In this document: piece after piece, positions 1 through 11,330 of the stretch
Numbering within the stretch: position 1 is the first letter of the stretch
Layout: every line of letters starts with the position of its first letter
NCBI GenBank assembly: GCA_039720395.1
Contig: CM077828.1
Coordinates: 19,386,717 to 19,450,716 of the forward strand
DNA length: 64,000 nt
Origin: Liquidambar formosana
Taxonomy: Eukaryota > Streptophyta > Magnoliopsida > Saxifragales > Altingiaceae
Direction: 5' to 3'
Position numbers and translations under genes: made by a program
Notes under the pieces: model-generated
Databases searched by the model: none
Told to the model about the DNA's origin: nothing
What the model saw: only the letters and a program-made list of their open reading frames with translations

Positions 1-480
1 TGTTGGATAAATTCACACCATGTAAATTTATCTATTGAGAAAAAAAAAAAAAAATCAAATCAAATCAAATCAAATTTGCAAAAAAATTTCACTAAAATTG
101 ACAGAATTTATCTTACTAAATACAAAAGGGATGGAGATGGGTAATGAAGTTTCTCGAGTTGGATTAAACTTTCTTAATTTTTTAACTAAAATAGTTTTTA
201 CACTCTTTAAAGACAATAGATAAATTCTGCTAGTAGCAGATAAATTTTATCAGCAACACATGCATACAATCACACATGGACCCACACGGAGTTGAAACTA
301 ACACATTTGCAAAGTCTACACTTTATTGGGACAAGACATGCTATTAGGTCCTTAATGAACATAAATGTTTCAAAGATGGAGTTACGAGATAGCATGAAAC
401 TCTTACACAATTACAATATAAAACAAATATGGAACCAAGAATCATATTCTTAATTGATCGTCATATCATGTTATATAATA
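1..480. other. AT-rich flank downstream of WAKL-A
   Basis: No gene is seen. A short A-run near 41-54 is followed by a five-fold TCAAA-type microrepeat. The segment from about 355 to 470 resembles the 3' flank of WAKL copy C near 50320-50430, so it is probably the old 3' untranslated region of copy A. Confidence 0.5.
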
Positions 481-538
481 GTGGAGAGGCATCTGATGAG
501 ATCGTTTTAGTGCAGCCCAACGAAGAACTTGTTGAAGT

Positions 539-1708
539 TTAAGCACCGTCCAAGGGCCCCGTTAACTCGACAATGCATTCACCTTGTTGGAAATTTTGTT
601 GAGTATTCAAAGGCACATGATATTTGACAATATTGCACTCACCCTCTTCAAAATTTTGTTGAGCAATCAAAGGTATATGAGACATTTTGATCGCTTCTAA
701 TTCCATTGTTACCTCCTTCATTGTAGGCCTTTTCTTCCTATTCAAGTTCAAACATCGTTTTGCAGGGCTAGCAAATGCCATTATCTCTTCTTTCCACCTG
801 TTTTCATAACCTGAGCATCAAGAATATCAAACAAACGGTTCTCTTTTAACGACACAATAAAATGTGTTGCTAGGCTTTTCTCTTCTTGTGATCTTGTTAA
901 ACAAATTGGCTTATGTCCAATTAGAAGTTCAATAAGAACAACTCCGAAACTATATACATCACTCTTATCAGTGAATTGACTTGATTGGAAATACTCGGGA
1001 TCCAAGTAGCCAAGGTGCCCTGGACCATGGTAGTTAAGTTAGTTTGTTCAATAGAAATGGATCTTGATGTCCTAAAATCTGAAACCTTTGTGCTATATTT
1101 TTCATCTAAAAGTATATTTGTGAACTTAATGTCTCTATGATAAATAAATGGGTATTGAGGAGGTTGAGTACAAGTAGGCAACTGCTTTTGCAACCTCCAT
1201 AGAAATTTGTAACCGCCTTTCCCATGAAAATGGAAACTCCTCATTTTGATCATGAATTAGCTGGGAAAAGGGTTCCATTTGAGATGAATTTGTAAAATAG
1301 TAGAGGAACTTCTGTTTCCAAAAAACACCCTAATAGCTTAACTACATTCCTATGGTTGATTTATGAAAGAATGACAACCTCATTAATGAATTGCTCTAAC
1401 TGGCTTCATCAGCTAGCTTTGACGTCTTAATCGCAACAATCCTACCATCGTTAACAATCCTTTGTAAACCGTTCCTTGACCAAGAATTTGATTCTTGTTA
1501 AAATTGTCAATTGTTTTTTGTAGCTCTTCGGAAGTGAAAACTTTGTCAAAAACACCTTCATTAGATACCATTTGTTGTTGTAACAAGAAACCACCATTTC
1601 TTCCGAAGAACTTGTTTCTGAGTTTGATGTTCCTTATTTTCGTTATTCCTTTGTACAACAAGAAAGCACTTAAGAGTAGAAACATCGATCCTCCACTTGT
1701 GCTGACAG
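539..1708 (-). pseudogene. WAKL-A exon 3: frameshifted kinase domain
   Basis: Four kinase-like pieces in different frames (1739-1413, 1253-921, 1005-781, 781-539) follow the WAKL kinase in order: juxtamembrane region with a GGFLLQQQ motif, a glycine loop shortened to GQGTVYKG, the YHRDIK catalytic segment, the [10 protein letters not shown] activation segment and the C-lobe. The acceptor at 1709-1710 is intact. The activation-loop DFG is changed to DFR, several single-base shifts occur, and TAA at 541-539 ends the last frame earlier than in copies B and C. No functional kinase can be made. Confidence 0.85.
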
Positions 1709-1739
1709 CTGCACAACACAAATACAATGAAAGAGTCAC

Positions 1740-2031
1740 GTTATTGTCTAAAATGCGTGAGGAAAGTCGAAAAATTAGATCATAACAAAATGTATAAAAA
1801 TTATTGTCTTTCTCATTACTATATTATTTTTCCTTTCTCATTGTCCAATATTTGGCGTTGACAGACCTTTGCAAACCCTTGAACAGGCTAATTAGGGAAA
1901 CAATATTAAAATTGTAATTTTAAATACATATATCATTGTATAATAAGTGAATTTCTTAATTATATCTGAATTTTTTACTAAATTAAATTAAACAATTAAA
2001 CTAATTTTGTGCATCATTGTTTTTTTTTTTT

Positions 2032-2062
<31 letters not shown>

Positions 2063-3600
2063 GTTGTTAAGTTCTAGGCTGAAAATTAGTAAAGACCAGA
2101 TAAGAGTGAATTTGTTAACTAAACCAAATTTTTTGGACTATTAAAACCTCTGAACATGCATATATGTTTAAAACGCAGAAATAAGGGGGTTGAAGAAGAA
2201 GCAATGTAGAAACTAGAAAAGAATATCAGGTTGAGGTTCTGGCTTTGGTGAAGTAGGTGGATCCTCTTGGTGTTATAGTTATGTTTTGATAGGGTCTTTA
2301 ATTTGTTCAACATTTTGGGGTTCGATTAATCAATCTGGTGTTGGGAAATAATTAATGGTTTTCTATTATCTTAAATCTATCTTTGCTGCTGAGAGAGAAT
2401 AGGGATCGGAACTGATTGATGCTGATTTTCAATTTAGCAAGCTGTTTGAGTGGGTTTGGGTAGTTTCTATTTTCTGAGGTTAAGGAAACCAGTTGTGGCG
2501 TATATGTTTTAGTAGGAGTTGTTAAGTATATATTTCAATCCTTTTTGTGGTTCATTCTAGATTTTGTTGAAGCAATAGAGGCGTGCATGGCGGATGTGTT
2601 TATGCGTAGGGCCCAATGACTAGGGAGCATGGAGTATGATGGTTTTTTGTGTTTTTGTTACGTTATGTTTGGATAACGAATTTTGAGGTGGAATTTGTCT
2701 TCGAGATGAAATTTGTAAAATTTTTATAAGAAAAATTCATAATAAAACTTTTACAAATTCCATCTCAAAGATAGATTCTACATAAAAATTCCTTATTCAA
2801 ACATAGCTTTAGGGGATTGTACGCTTTATAGGGGGGAATGTTTTGTGTGTATGTATCGTGTGAGGATGGTCATTTATGCAGGGGGAAGGATTATACTTTG
2901 TTTAATTATACTAATATAATTAGTTTTGCTGACCAAACAATTATAAAAAAAAAAATTAAAAAAAAAAAGAAAAAAAAGAAGAAGAAAAAGAACTAGATTT
3001 CTTATAGTGTGTTGAAAAAGTTGTACATCTTTGTTGACACACTACGAACCTGATTGCCTGGGTAACCTTTAAATGCTATCCTCCCTGTTCAAACTTCAAA
3101 GTGATATTTGTACTATGTTTGGTAGGAATGATGAAAAGGTTGAAGGAAAGAAAAGTAAAAGAAATGGACTTTCCATCCCGACCGGAAGGAGACCTTTTTT
3201 ATTTCCTATGTTTTTTTTATAGGATAGACGAAGGATGGATGAAAAAATAGTTTCCTTCCTTAATTTCAATGTGTTTGGTATGAAAGAAGGAGAGGAAGCA
3301 ATGAACGCTATTTTACTATTTTTCCCTTACATTCATAGTAGTAATAGACAACAAATTGTTATAAGCATTAATTGAAGGATAAATGTGTCATTTTAACCAA
3401 ACATGGGGTTGGTCATGGTGAGTAGGACTGGCTCACATCCATGAGATCAACAATTGTGAAGGGGGCCCCAACAAGAACCCGTGGTTTTCTCGTAGCACAC
3501 ATGTTTTTTGGGTGGGAATCATGCATGATGCAATTTTCCTGTCGATGATAACTTGCACACAAATGAACACTCGAAACATGGTACATACATGGGGGTGTTA
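1740..3600. other. Former intron 2 of WAKL-A
   Basis: Non-coding. The part next to 1740 matches the corresponding introns of copies B and C. Near 3040-3080 and 3400-3510 there is clear similarity to WAKL-B intron 2 (about 12000-12195). Between them are A-rich stretches and a short inverted repeat around 2680-2810. I see no intact gene. Confidence 0.55.
2020..2063. repeat. T22-G22 homopolymer junction
   Basis: Twenty-two T (2020-2041) are followed directly by twenty-two G (2042-2063). It lies in the former intron 2 of WAKL-A. Confidence 0.9.
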
Positions 3601-3601
3601 C

Positions 3602-3719
3602 CTATAATGACGGCCTTTAACGATTTTTTTCCTCCTTGCAGCAGTAATATTCATTTGTGCCATTGCCTGTGTAGCTACTGTAATTCCTCACACAACTTCT
3701 CTCGCAACTTCCCTCGCAA
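3602..3719 (-). pseudogene. WAKL-A exon 2 relic
   Basis: The translation on the minus strand keeps a Cys-rich pattern and a GNGTNEYYC segment that parallels [12 protein letters not shown] of WAKL-B exon 2. The downstream donor (GTAA) is kept. The acceptor has CAA where WAKL-B has CAG, so it is lost. The exon is 118 nt long against 126 nt in copy B, and an in-frame TAA appears near its end. Confidence 0.7.
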
Positions 3720-4010
3720 TTGGCACAAAAATAGATTTCAAAGAAAAAAAAAAAAAAAAAAAAACAAATTAAGTCATTTATTGGCGCTTTCCCTCCCCCC
3801 AAATAAAAAAGGTTATTCTCTTCGCCTGTAAATTTAAAAGGGGGAATTATAGATAGATCCGTTTACGTCTATGAACAAATAATTACAGTTCAATTAATTG
3901 ACTACTAACTTCCTAGTTAATGACTACTAACTATAAATATTTGCCCATAACTAAACCTATTTCTAATTCCCACAGTTTAAAACGAGGACTCAAATGTCCC
4001 AGCAGATAAA

Positions 4011-4162
4011 TGTTAGCAGAGCAAGACATTGTTTAGAAGTTGAGACCCAACAAGTAACATCATGCCTTGCTAAACCTATATATATATATTAGATTAGATT
4101 TAGCAAGGCATGATGTTACTTGTGGGGTCTCACCTTCAAAACAATGTCTTGCTCTGCTGACA
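4011..4162. mobile_element. Fold-back MITE, about 64-bp arms
   Basis: The left arm (4011-4077) and right arm (about 4098-4162) are inverted copies with only a few mismatches, separated by a short AT-rich loop. The arms contain AGCAGAGCAAGACATTG and CATGCCTTGCTAAA. A single-arm relative lies at 13364-13426 in WAKL-B, so this is a repeat family rather than a chance hairpin. It lies in the former intron 1 of WAKL-A. Confidence 0.75.
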
Positions 4163-4174
4163 TATATATCTATA

Positions 4175-4243
4175 TATATATATATAATAAAGTAATGTTC
4201 AGAGTAGGCATGTAGTCTTTTTCCTTATTCTTCCTTCTTTTTT

Positions 4244-4275
<32 letters not shown>

Positions 4276-4831
4276 TTGGTGTGTGTGTGTGTGCAGGCAC
4301 ATGACATTTTCTTTGATTTTCAAGTCATTTTTATTTTTATAATAATTTATCTTAATACACCTAAACCAACCTAATTAACTTTCTAACAATTATCTTATAT
4401 AAAGACACCTAAACCAACATAATATTCCCCAATAATTATCTTATAAAGAGTATTAAACCAATCACTATATAATATCTTATAGTTTTATTATTATTATTAT
4501 TATTATTTTTGTGATTGCTGAATTTGAAAAATAAATAATATTGATAATTCCTTTTCTTTTAATTTTTTCTAAAACATAGGAATTTGAGCACTCTTAAATT
4601 TTTTTAATTAACAATTAATTTTGAATTTAAATATTCTAATATTTATGATTCTTATATAATAATTTTATTTTTTTAATTAACAATTAACATTTAATTTTGA
4701 ATTTAAATATTCTAATATTTATTATTTTTATGTGATAATTTTCTTATTTGCATTTGATCCCGTACATCATATGGGTTCACTACTAGTTTCATAGTAAAAT
4801 GTGGTGCAAAAAATTAATAAGAAAGTTGTAC
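4175..4831. other. AT-rich simple-sequence tract in former intron 1 of WAKL-A
   Basis: It contains TA repeats, two long T runs near 4237-4276, a short GT repeat and a near-duplicate AATTTAAATATTCTAATATTTAT segment (about 4623 and 4699). No gene is visible. Confidence 0.6.
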
Positions 4832-5144
4832 CTTCACATCCATCGGAAATATAAGGGTTCCCTTCATAGTACTCGGGACATTGACAGTAATAAGTATCGA
4901 AACAGTTTCAATTGCTTTGATCTATAGAAGTACTGCTTGTTAACATCCAATCCAGAAGCACTGGAGCAGACAAAAAATTTGACAAAAAAAAGTCGTCTGG
5001 AATTGGATAGTAATGATCTGGGTACCACAAAAAGGAAGGCGTACAGGAATCGTTACAACCGGGCATTGCCATAGGTGGAGCAGCTGCTAATGGTTCCATT
5101 AGCTATAGTGAGGAGATGAGCACAAGCACCAACTCCACAACTAT
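4832..5144 (-). pseudogene. WAKL-A exon 1 relic with in-frame internal deletion
   Basis: The minus strand preserves the signal-peptide region and MEPLAAAPPMAMPGCNDSC, then jumps directly to TPSFLWYP. In WAKL-B these parts are separated by about 160 codons of galacturonan-binding domain. The junction falls on a TGT present at both ends of the missing segment, which suggests deletion between short direct repeats. The codon matching the WAKL-B start is ATA (5144-5142), and a Trp codon in the signal peptide is now TAG (5105-5103). The exon 1 donor at 4831-4830 is still GT. Confidence 0.8.
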
Positions 5145-6900
5145 TTTTCTCTTTTCTTCCTTCTGAGTTATTTGGAAGTGGGATGAGAGTGTAGATTTAG
5201 GCAGGTAAATCCTCTTTATAGCCCACCGGATTATATTTGACTTCTTCGTCCCCTTTATTTTTATTTTATTTTTTGAATTTCATGGTCAACATATTAATCC
5301 ACTAGGTGCTTTTGATTTTTCTACTTTGAAAATGCGCAATGCATCCCCAAGGACAGGCACAATTAATCTTAAAGTAAAGATGAAAGGTATAGGATGAGAT
5401 ATATTGTTGATGAGTTAAAGCTTGGCGATAAGAAAATTTCTGGACTTGCAGACAGGCATTTAACACACAATTGCGGATTTCTTGATTGGATTTTTTAAAG
5501 CCCAGGGAATAGAAATCTTCTTTGGTTAAACTTCCAAGAGAGGCTAGCTTTACAGTTACATGAAATTAACACTATGATCAAAATAAAACTATACTTATTC
5601 AGTATAAATTTTTAATCAGTAAGAGTAGTGGCGTGCTGACGTCTCTTACATGTCATGCAGAAAAGAAATAAAATAAAAGAAATAAATAAATAAATAAGAG
5701 GGTAGTGCCATATTCTCCAGTTGTGGAAATAGTTTGTTCAAATCCTCCTATCCAAACAACGTGGCAATTGGCCTAATAAATTAAAATTTTTATCAAAAAA
5801 ATAATTATTCGTAGTGGTTTTGTGACAATTTCAATGTCGGTTGTTCAACCAATTTAAACAAAAAATTGGGCCATTAAACATTTCCCTAGGGGAAAAAAAA
5901 AAGATTGCTATTTAGGCTGCATATTTTTTAGTATGTTCTCGCTTGTATTTATTTAAATATATGATATATAGAGTCCAAGGAAATGTAATTGACCTTTCTC
6001 TAATTTTATTTATTTATTATGTGTCAAACATTAGGAGTAAACACACACACCCAAACAAAGTCAAAACTAAGACCCCCGTAATAGATAATTCTACTCTTGG
6101 TTAATTAGTTGATACATTGTGCAATGTTTCTTCAACGTCACGAATTGGGGCTATTGTGATGAGAAGCTTCAAGGAAATCCTCAATAGATAATTTTCTCAA
6201 ACACCAAGCAAAAAGGGGAGGCTATTGCCACCACAAAAAATCCTAAGCACAATGCCCTCTACGTTTTTTAAAATTTTCAAGATTTTATAAAGAATATAAA
6301 AGATTTTCACAAAAATTGAACGCGTGATTCATTAGAAAACATCATTTTGAATAAACTTTGTATAAAAGCTTTTTCAAAATCTATCATTCAAATTGATTTT
6401 TTGATCATTTTTCATGAAAATTTTTGTAACAACAAAATAGAAACTGTAAATGGCCCAAAAGTTCTCTTAAACTACAGATTTTGGAAAAATCTCTTTTACA
6501 AAGTTGTTCAAAATGATGTTTTCTTGTGAACAATGCAGCCAGTTTAATTTTAAGAAAACCTTTTATTTTTTTATAAATCCTTGAAAATTTTAAAGTTAAT
6601 AGGGATGTTTAGGAATTGTTGTGGTAGCAATAGTCTACCCCAAACAAAAATGTGAATGGTCAATTAAAAAATAGTCCCACATTAATAATTTCTAAACCTA
6701 ATTGACCGGAATTAAACTGTGGCAATTAAAGGACAAGTATGTCAGTTTTGTGTTCCTTTTCAATGACTTGTCTTTGAAATTGATGGGAGATAAAATGACA
6801 CGCTGTTAGTTAAAACATAAATACAGTGGTTGAGAGTGCGGAACCATTTTCAGTTGATTCAACTATTGATAGTTATTGCGACACTCAATGGATTGGTGGT
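5145..6900. other. Relic 5' flank of WAKL-A
   Basis: On the minus strand TATAAAGA is present at 5220-5213, at the same place relative to exon 1 as in WAKL-B. From about 5240 to 5600 the sequence matches the region upstream of WAKL-B (about 14570-14960). From about 6110 to 6900 it contains the recurring flank unit also found near 34.9, 36.0, 38.1, 40.6 and 41.9 kb. No coding sequence is seen. Confidence 0.6.
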
Positions 6901-7709
6901 TGTTTTTCCATTTGGAGAGCTAGCTAGTCTTGTCTGCGTATTTTCCATTACATTATTAATGTACCAGAGTAAAGTGCATCACCCCAACTTGGAGCTTAAT
7001 TGTATTAAAACTTTTTAACTATAATTTACTTTTTTGACTTCCATACAAGGTAATGCCGCATTTAGACTGAGATGGTAGAGACACTATTGAAATTATTTCC
7101 ATAGCGAACAGTTTGTTTTTGAAATGAAACGAAAACTAAAAAGCCAAATCAGACAGACTAGGGAGTTAAACAGAGCAGTCGATCAGCTTGCAATTTTGTA
7201 TAGGCTAGGGGTGATCTAAACTTATATTATAGAAAGCATAGATAATTGCCTGGCAGAGAATGCACAGCATTGATTCCATCCGGTTTTGAGCTATGGATTC
7301 ACCAATGAAAGCTAGTGTCTTCCATCTCACTAACTCCGGCCACGGATTTCTTGCCATGCAAGAAATCATGGAAGGTCACACAGAGAGGGTTTCCGTCGCC
7401 AATTCCCATATTCCTTGTTAGACCTCCCATTTCATGGACGGTTAGTGTCTAAATGGTCCACTTAAATCATAATACTAATGTCTAAGTACATCCTAATTTA
7501 GGAAAGAAGGCCAACATCTAATGTTGCCATGTTGGCTCATTCCCAGAAATAGTATCAGATTCTGTTTAGTTTTGGAAAATGGGTTGAGAGGATTTGAGAT
7601 GGGGGAGGGTCGCTGTGTCAATTTAGAGATTTGAGTTGGAGAAGCAAACAGGCTTTTTGGGTAGCTGATTGAAATGGAAGTTATTAATGGAGATTTGGTG
7701 GGCTTTGTT
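6901..7709. other. Intergenic, with one 42-codon ORF
   Basis: No recognisable gene. A 42-codon plus-strand ORF with an ATG at 7293 and TAG at 7419-7421 looks more coding-like in base composition than its surroundings, but I cannot name it. It may be a gene fragment. Confidence 0.4.
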
Positions 7710-9695
7710 TGTAACGTCCTTGCCAATAGCAATATTTCATTGCTACTAAAATACAAACCATCTCATAATTTATATTTATATGCATCCATATACATCAGTC
7801 TATCCTCTAAAATATTACAAAAGAGCTATAGTCTTAATTAATCTCTTGTTACAATTAAATTTCATAAGAAACTAAATAAAAAGATGTGTCAATATGCTCA
7901 TTTGGCCAATCCTCTTTAGTCTCCCATGAAATCATAAATTTTTTACAATAACGTAAGCTATAATGCTTAGTGAGAATCTATAAAATTTATGATTTCATTT
8001 GATGTTTTATCAATTTCATCAATCCACAAAAATATATAATAAACAGTGCATGTCTCATGCTAAACCATGGTGGCATGTAATTATTTCAATAAAAATTTTC
8101 ATACTTGAATCGTTGTATCTCACAACCTGTAAAAATATAATTCAAAAAATACATATAGACCTCATGCCAAATGCATTCTACCATTCAGCCACAACACATA
8201 TGCCTCCTTACAATATTTGTGGACAGATCACTACCTACTTACACAATGAGTCTGTATATTAATGCATTAACTATGGGATATACTCAATCTCGGCTGTCTC
8301 CCATTATCATCATAATCAACAAAATTTTAATTTATCTAAATCAACACATGTAAATTCAATACTATAAATATGTCACAATGATATATCATGAAGTCTCACA
8401 TCATGCATATAGATTTCAAACTCATTCATACATACATGCTTATACTTGTGTTAAAATAAACCCATTTGGGGTTATTTCCTACCAAATCTACTTTGTTGAT
8501 AGTTATAAACAATTTTAAATCTTAAATAAAAATTACTAAAAATAAATTTTTTTTCTTTTTTTTTTTTAATAATAATTTTTTTGATCAAACGGGTCAATCC
8601 TAGTCAAACGGGTCAACTCGATCAAACCTCGATCAAAAAGGTCAAACTTCGTCAAATCTGGTCAAACCCGGGTACTATTCATCTTCTTCATCTATTCTTT
8701 GTTTTTGTTTATATATATATATATATATATATATGTAGAATTTTTGTAGAACTTTGAAAAATCATAGAAGTTTCATTTTATTTCCAAATGACTTGGTTCA
8801 AGTCTTCAAGATATTATGGAAAGCTTAGAAAGTGTACTATTTATAAAAAATTACCAATCACGTTCCTATAGTTTTCAAAAAATTGTTTAATGCCAAAGTT
8901 TCTACTGAAAAATCTAGTTTCACAACTTCGAATATTCATAACTCAACCTAGGCTTCATGAAAATTTAGGAAAATTTACAGTAAGTTAATACAACATATCA
9001 GGAACCTTCTTACCAATTTTTAGCCTAATTGGTTAAGTATAGAGAGAGAATCAGTTTTATGAAGTTTCTTGGAAGCCATTAAAGCTTCCTTCAAGCTTTT
9101 TAAAATCAAAATTGAGCTACGAAATCAGATCAAACTCAAAATTGATGCTAGTATGATCAAATACAGGAGTTTAGTAAGTGATTCTCACCTAAGTTTTTTC
9201 AAAATTTGAACTTCAAGCTCAGCTCCTCTCGAACACCCGAACATGTGTTCTTCTTGAATTTTTTTTTTCTTCTTTCTCTCTCTAACCAATTTTTCCTCTC
9301 TTTCTTCTCTAGATTTTGTGCCTATACTGGAAAGCACGACTTAATTTATAGAAGTGTTTGTATGCAAGCATTTTTTCATATCTAGCCACCTTAATTTGCT
9401 TCATGCAAAATAAAGAAAATTTAAAATTTTATAAAGTTACACCTTGCAATGCATTGCCACCCTAAATAGGGAATGGCCACCTAGCAAGAGCATAATCAAC
9501 CCTTCTAAAGAGCTGCCACCTATATAGCCCAACTAATCATGTTATGATTAAAAAAAAGGTCTTCTCTTAATTACTCTTAATAAAGCTTGTTTTACTCTAA
9601 TCCTAATTAACAATCCTTATTTCATCTTTTTGATAAAACAAAGTTCATTACATTAAAACTTATACAAATTAATAATTTAATTTAGGGTCATTACA
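7710..9695 (-). mobile_element. Candidate solo LTR of a Ty3/gypsy element
   Basis: The block begins TGTAACG and ends CATTACA. Read on the minus strand it starts TGTAATGACCC, which resembles the start of LTRs of the Tekay/Del type. The flanking pentamers are TTGTT (7705-7709) and ATGTT (9696-9700), a 4 of 5 match to a target-site duplication. Inside are GTCAAAC-type repeats (about 8590-8670), a TA repeat (8710-8733) and a minus-strand TATAAATT near 9350. There is no internal coding region, hence solo LTR. An old degenerate element of another kind is possible. Confidence 0.45.
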
Positions 9696-10131
9696 ATGTT
9701 GGTGTTGCTTGCGATTTCAACAATGTGACTACAATCACGTCTTCAACATCAGCATATTCCAAAGAAGCCTTCTAGAGAGCGACGATGTTCATTAATAATT
9801 AATGTGATGGTAGTGGGACTACAATGGTGCCTGCAAACCAATTTACTTACACCCTTAATTACCATATATATATATTTTTAAATACAAGATAAAAACTTTT
9901 TATTGAAGAAACAAAATCATGCCCTAAAGATTACATCAAGAAGTGCTTCTTGTTGAAGCCATTCAGGACACTCTGTCCCTCAACTTCCTCAGAAGACAGA
10001 TTGCAATAACAAATCACTTTATGGGCTACTTGATTACATGATCTGTGACCAAAACTTCCACCTCTCATCAGATAACATGACACAATTACAACATAGAATA
10101 AAATGTGGAACACGAATCAAATTCTTTTTTG
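9696..10131. other. 3' flank of WAKL-B
   Basis: No gene is visible. The segment from about 9890 downward probably holds the 3' untranslated region of WAKL-B. I could not identify one convincing poly(A) signal. Confidence 0.4.
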
Positions 10132-11330
10132 TCATATGCTATTATGAACTAGTGGTTGAACTTCTATTGAGAAGGCTGCTTCAGTGTAGTCCAAAGATGA
10201 CATTATTGAAGTTAGAAGACCATTGTGTGGACCCTTTATTTCAGCACTGCATCCACCCTCTTGGAAATTTTGTTGACTAGCCATGGGCATACAAGACATT
10301 CTGATTCCTTCCAACTCTGCTGTTACTTCTTTCATTGTAGGTCGTTTCTTTCCATTCCAGTCCAAGCATCGTTTTGCAAGGTTAGAAAATGCCATGATCT
10401 CCTTTTTCCCACCTTCCTTAATAACCCGAGCATCAAGAATATTAAATAGACGATTCTCCTCAAATGACACAATAAAATATGCAGCAAGGCTTTTCACTTC
10501 TTGTGATCTCATTGAAGATATTGGTTCCAGTCCTGTTAAAAGCTCAACAAGAACGACACCAAAGCTATACACATCACTCTTTTCAGTGAATTGGCTTGAT
10601 TGAAAATACTCTGGATCTAAGTAACCAAAGGTGCCTTGGACAAGGGTAGATAGGTGAGTTTGGTCAATTGAAATAGACCTTGATGTCCCAAAATCTGATA
10701 CTTTTGCTCTATACTTATCATCCAAAAGTATATTCGTAGACTTAATGTCTCTATGATAAATGGGTATAGAAGATGTTGAGTGTAGGTAGGCAAACACTCC
10801 TGCGACCTCTGTTGCAATTTGTAAGCGCATTTCCCATGAAAGTGGAAATACCTCATTTGGATCATGGATGAGCTCAAAAAGGGTTCCATTGGGGATAAAC
10901 TCATAAACAAGTAGAGGAACTTCTGTCTCCAAACAACAGCCTAAAAGCTTAACTACATTCCTATGATTGATTTGTGAAAGAATGACAACCTCATTAATGA
11001 AATGCTCCGATTGGCTTTCATCAACTACCTTTGACTTTTTGATTGCTACAATTTCTCCATCAGTTAACATTCCTTTGTAAACTGTTCCTTGGCCTCCTTG
11101 ACCGAGAATTCGGTTATTGTTAAAATTGTCGGTTGCTTTCTTCAACTCTTGAGAAGTGAAAATTCTGGTTTTCTCAACTACACCTTTGTCAGACTTCATT
11201 TGTTGTTGTAGTAACAGACCACCATTTCTTTTGAAGAACATTTCTTTTCGTCTGACTTTCCTCATTATTATTGTATACAACCAAAAGCCACCTAGGAGTA
11301 TGAACAATGAACCTCCACTGATGCTGACAC
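10132..11330 (-). CDS. WAKL-B exon 3: transmembrane and kinase
   Basis: It opens with a G completing a Gly codon after the TTGTGTAG acceptor. It then encodes the membrane helix [19 protein letters not shown], the GGLLLQQQ juxtamembrane motif, and a complete kinase with [20 protein letters not shown] and [16 protein letters not shown], followed by a tail of about 40 residues. The frame is open throughout. The same acceptor context occurs in copies A and C. Confidence 0.9.

Larger units (their letters stand above)
539..5144 (-). pseudogene. WAKL-A: dead wall-associated-kinase-like receptor gene, three-exon relic
   Basis: All three exons of the WAKL-B architecture can be recognised in the same order and orientation: exon 1 at 5144-4832, exon 2 at 3719-3602 and exon 3 (transmembrane plus kinase) at 1708-539. 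The gene is clearly inactive. The start codon reads ATA, a TAG stop lies in the signal peptide, most of the galacturonan-binding domain is deleted, the exon 2 acceptor AG is changed to AA, and the kinase exon is split over several frames. Intron positions and parts of the introns still match WAKL-B, so the two arose by tandem duplication of a whole gene rather than by retroposition. In an intact family member the product would be a plasma-membrane receptor kinase binding pectin-type ligands. Confidence 0.85.

Noticed and set aside
7293..7421. 42-codon plus-strand ORF with coding-like composition
   Set aside because: Too short, no recognised family, no promoter or splice partner. Only mentioned in the intergenic entry.
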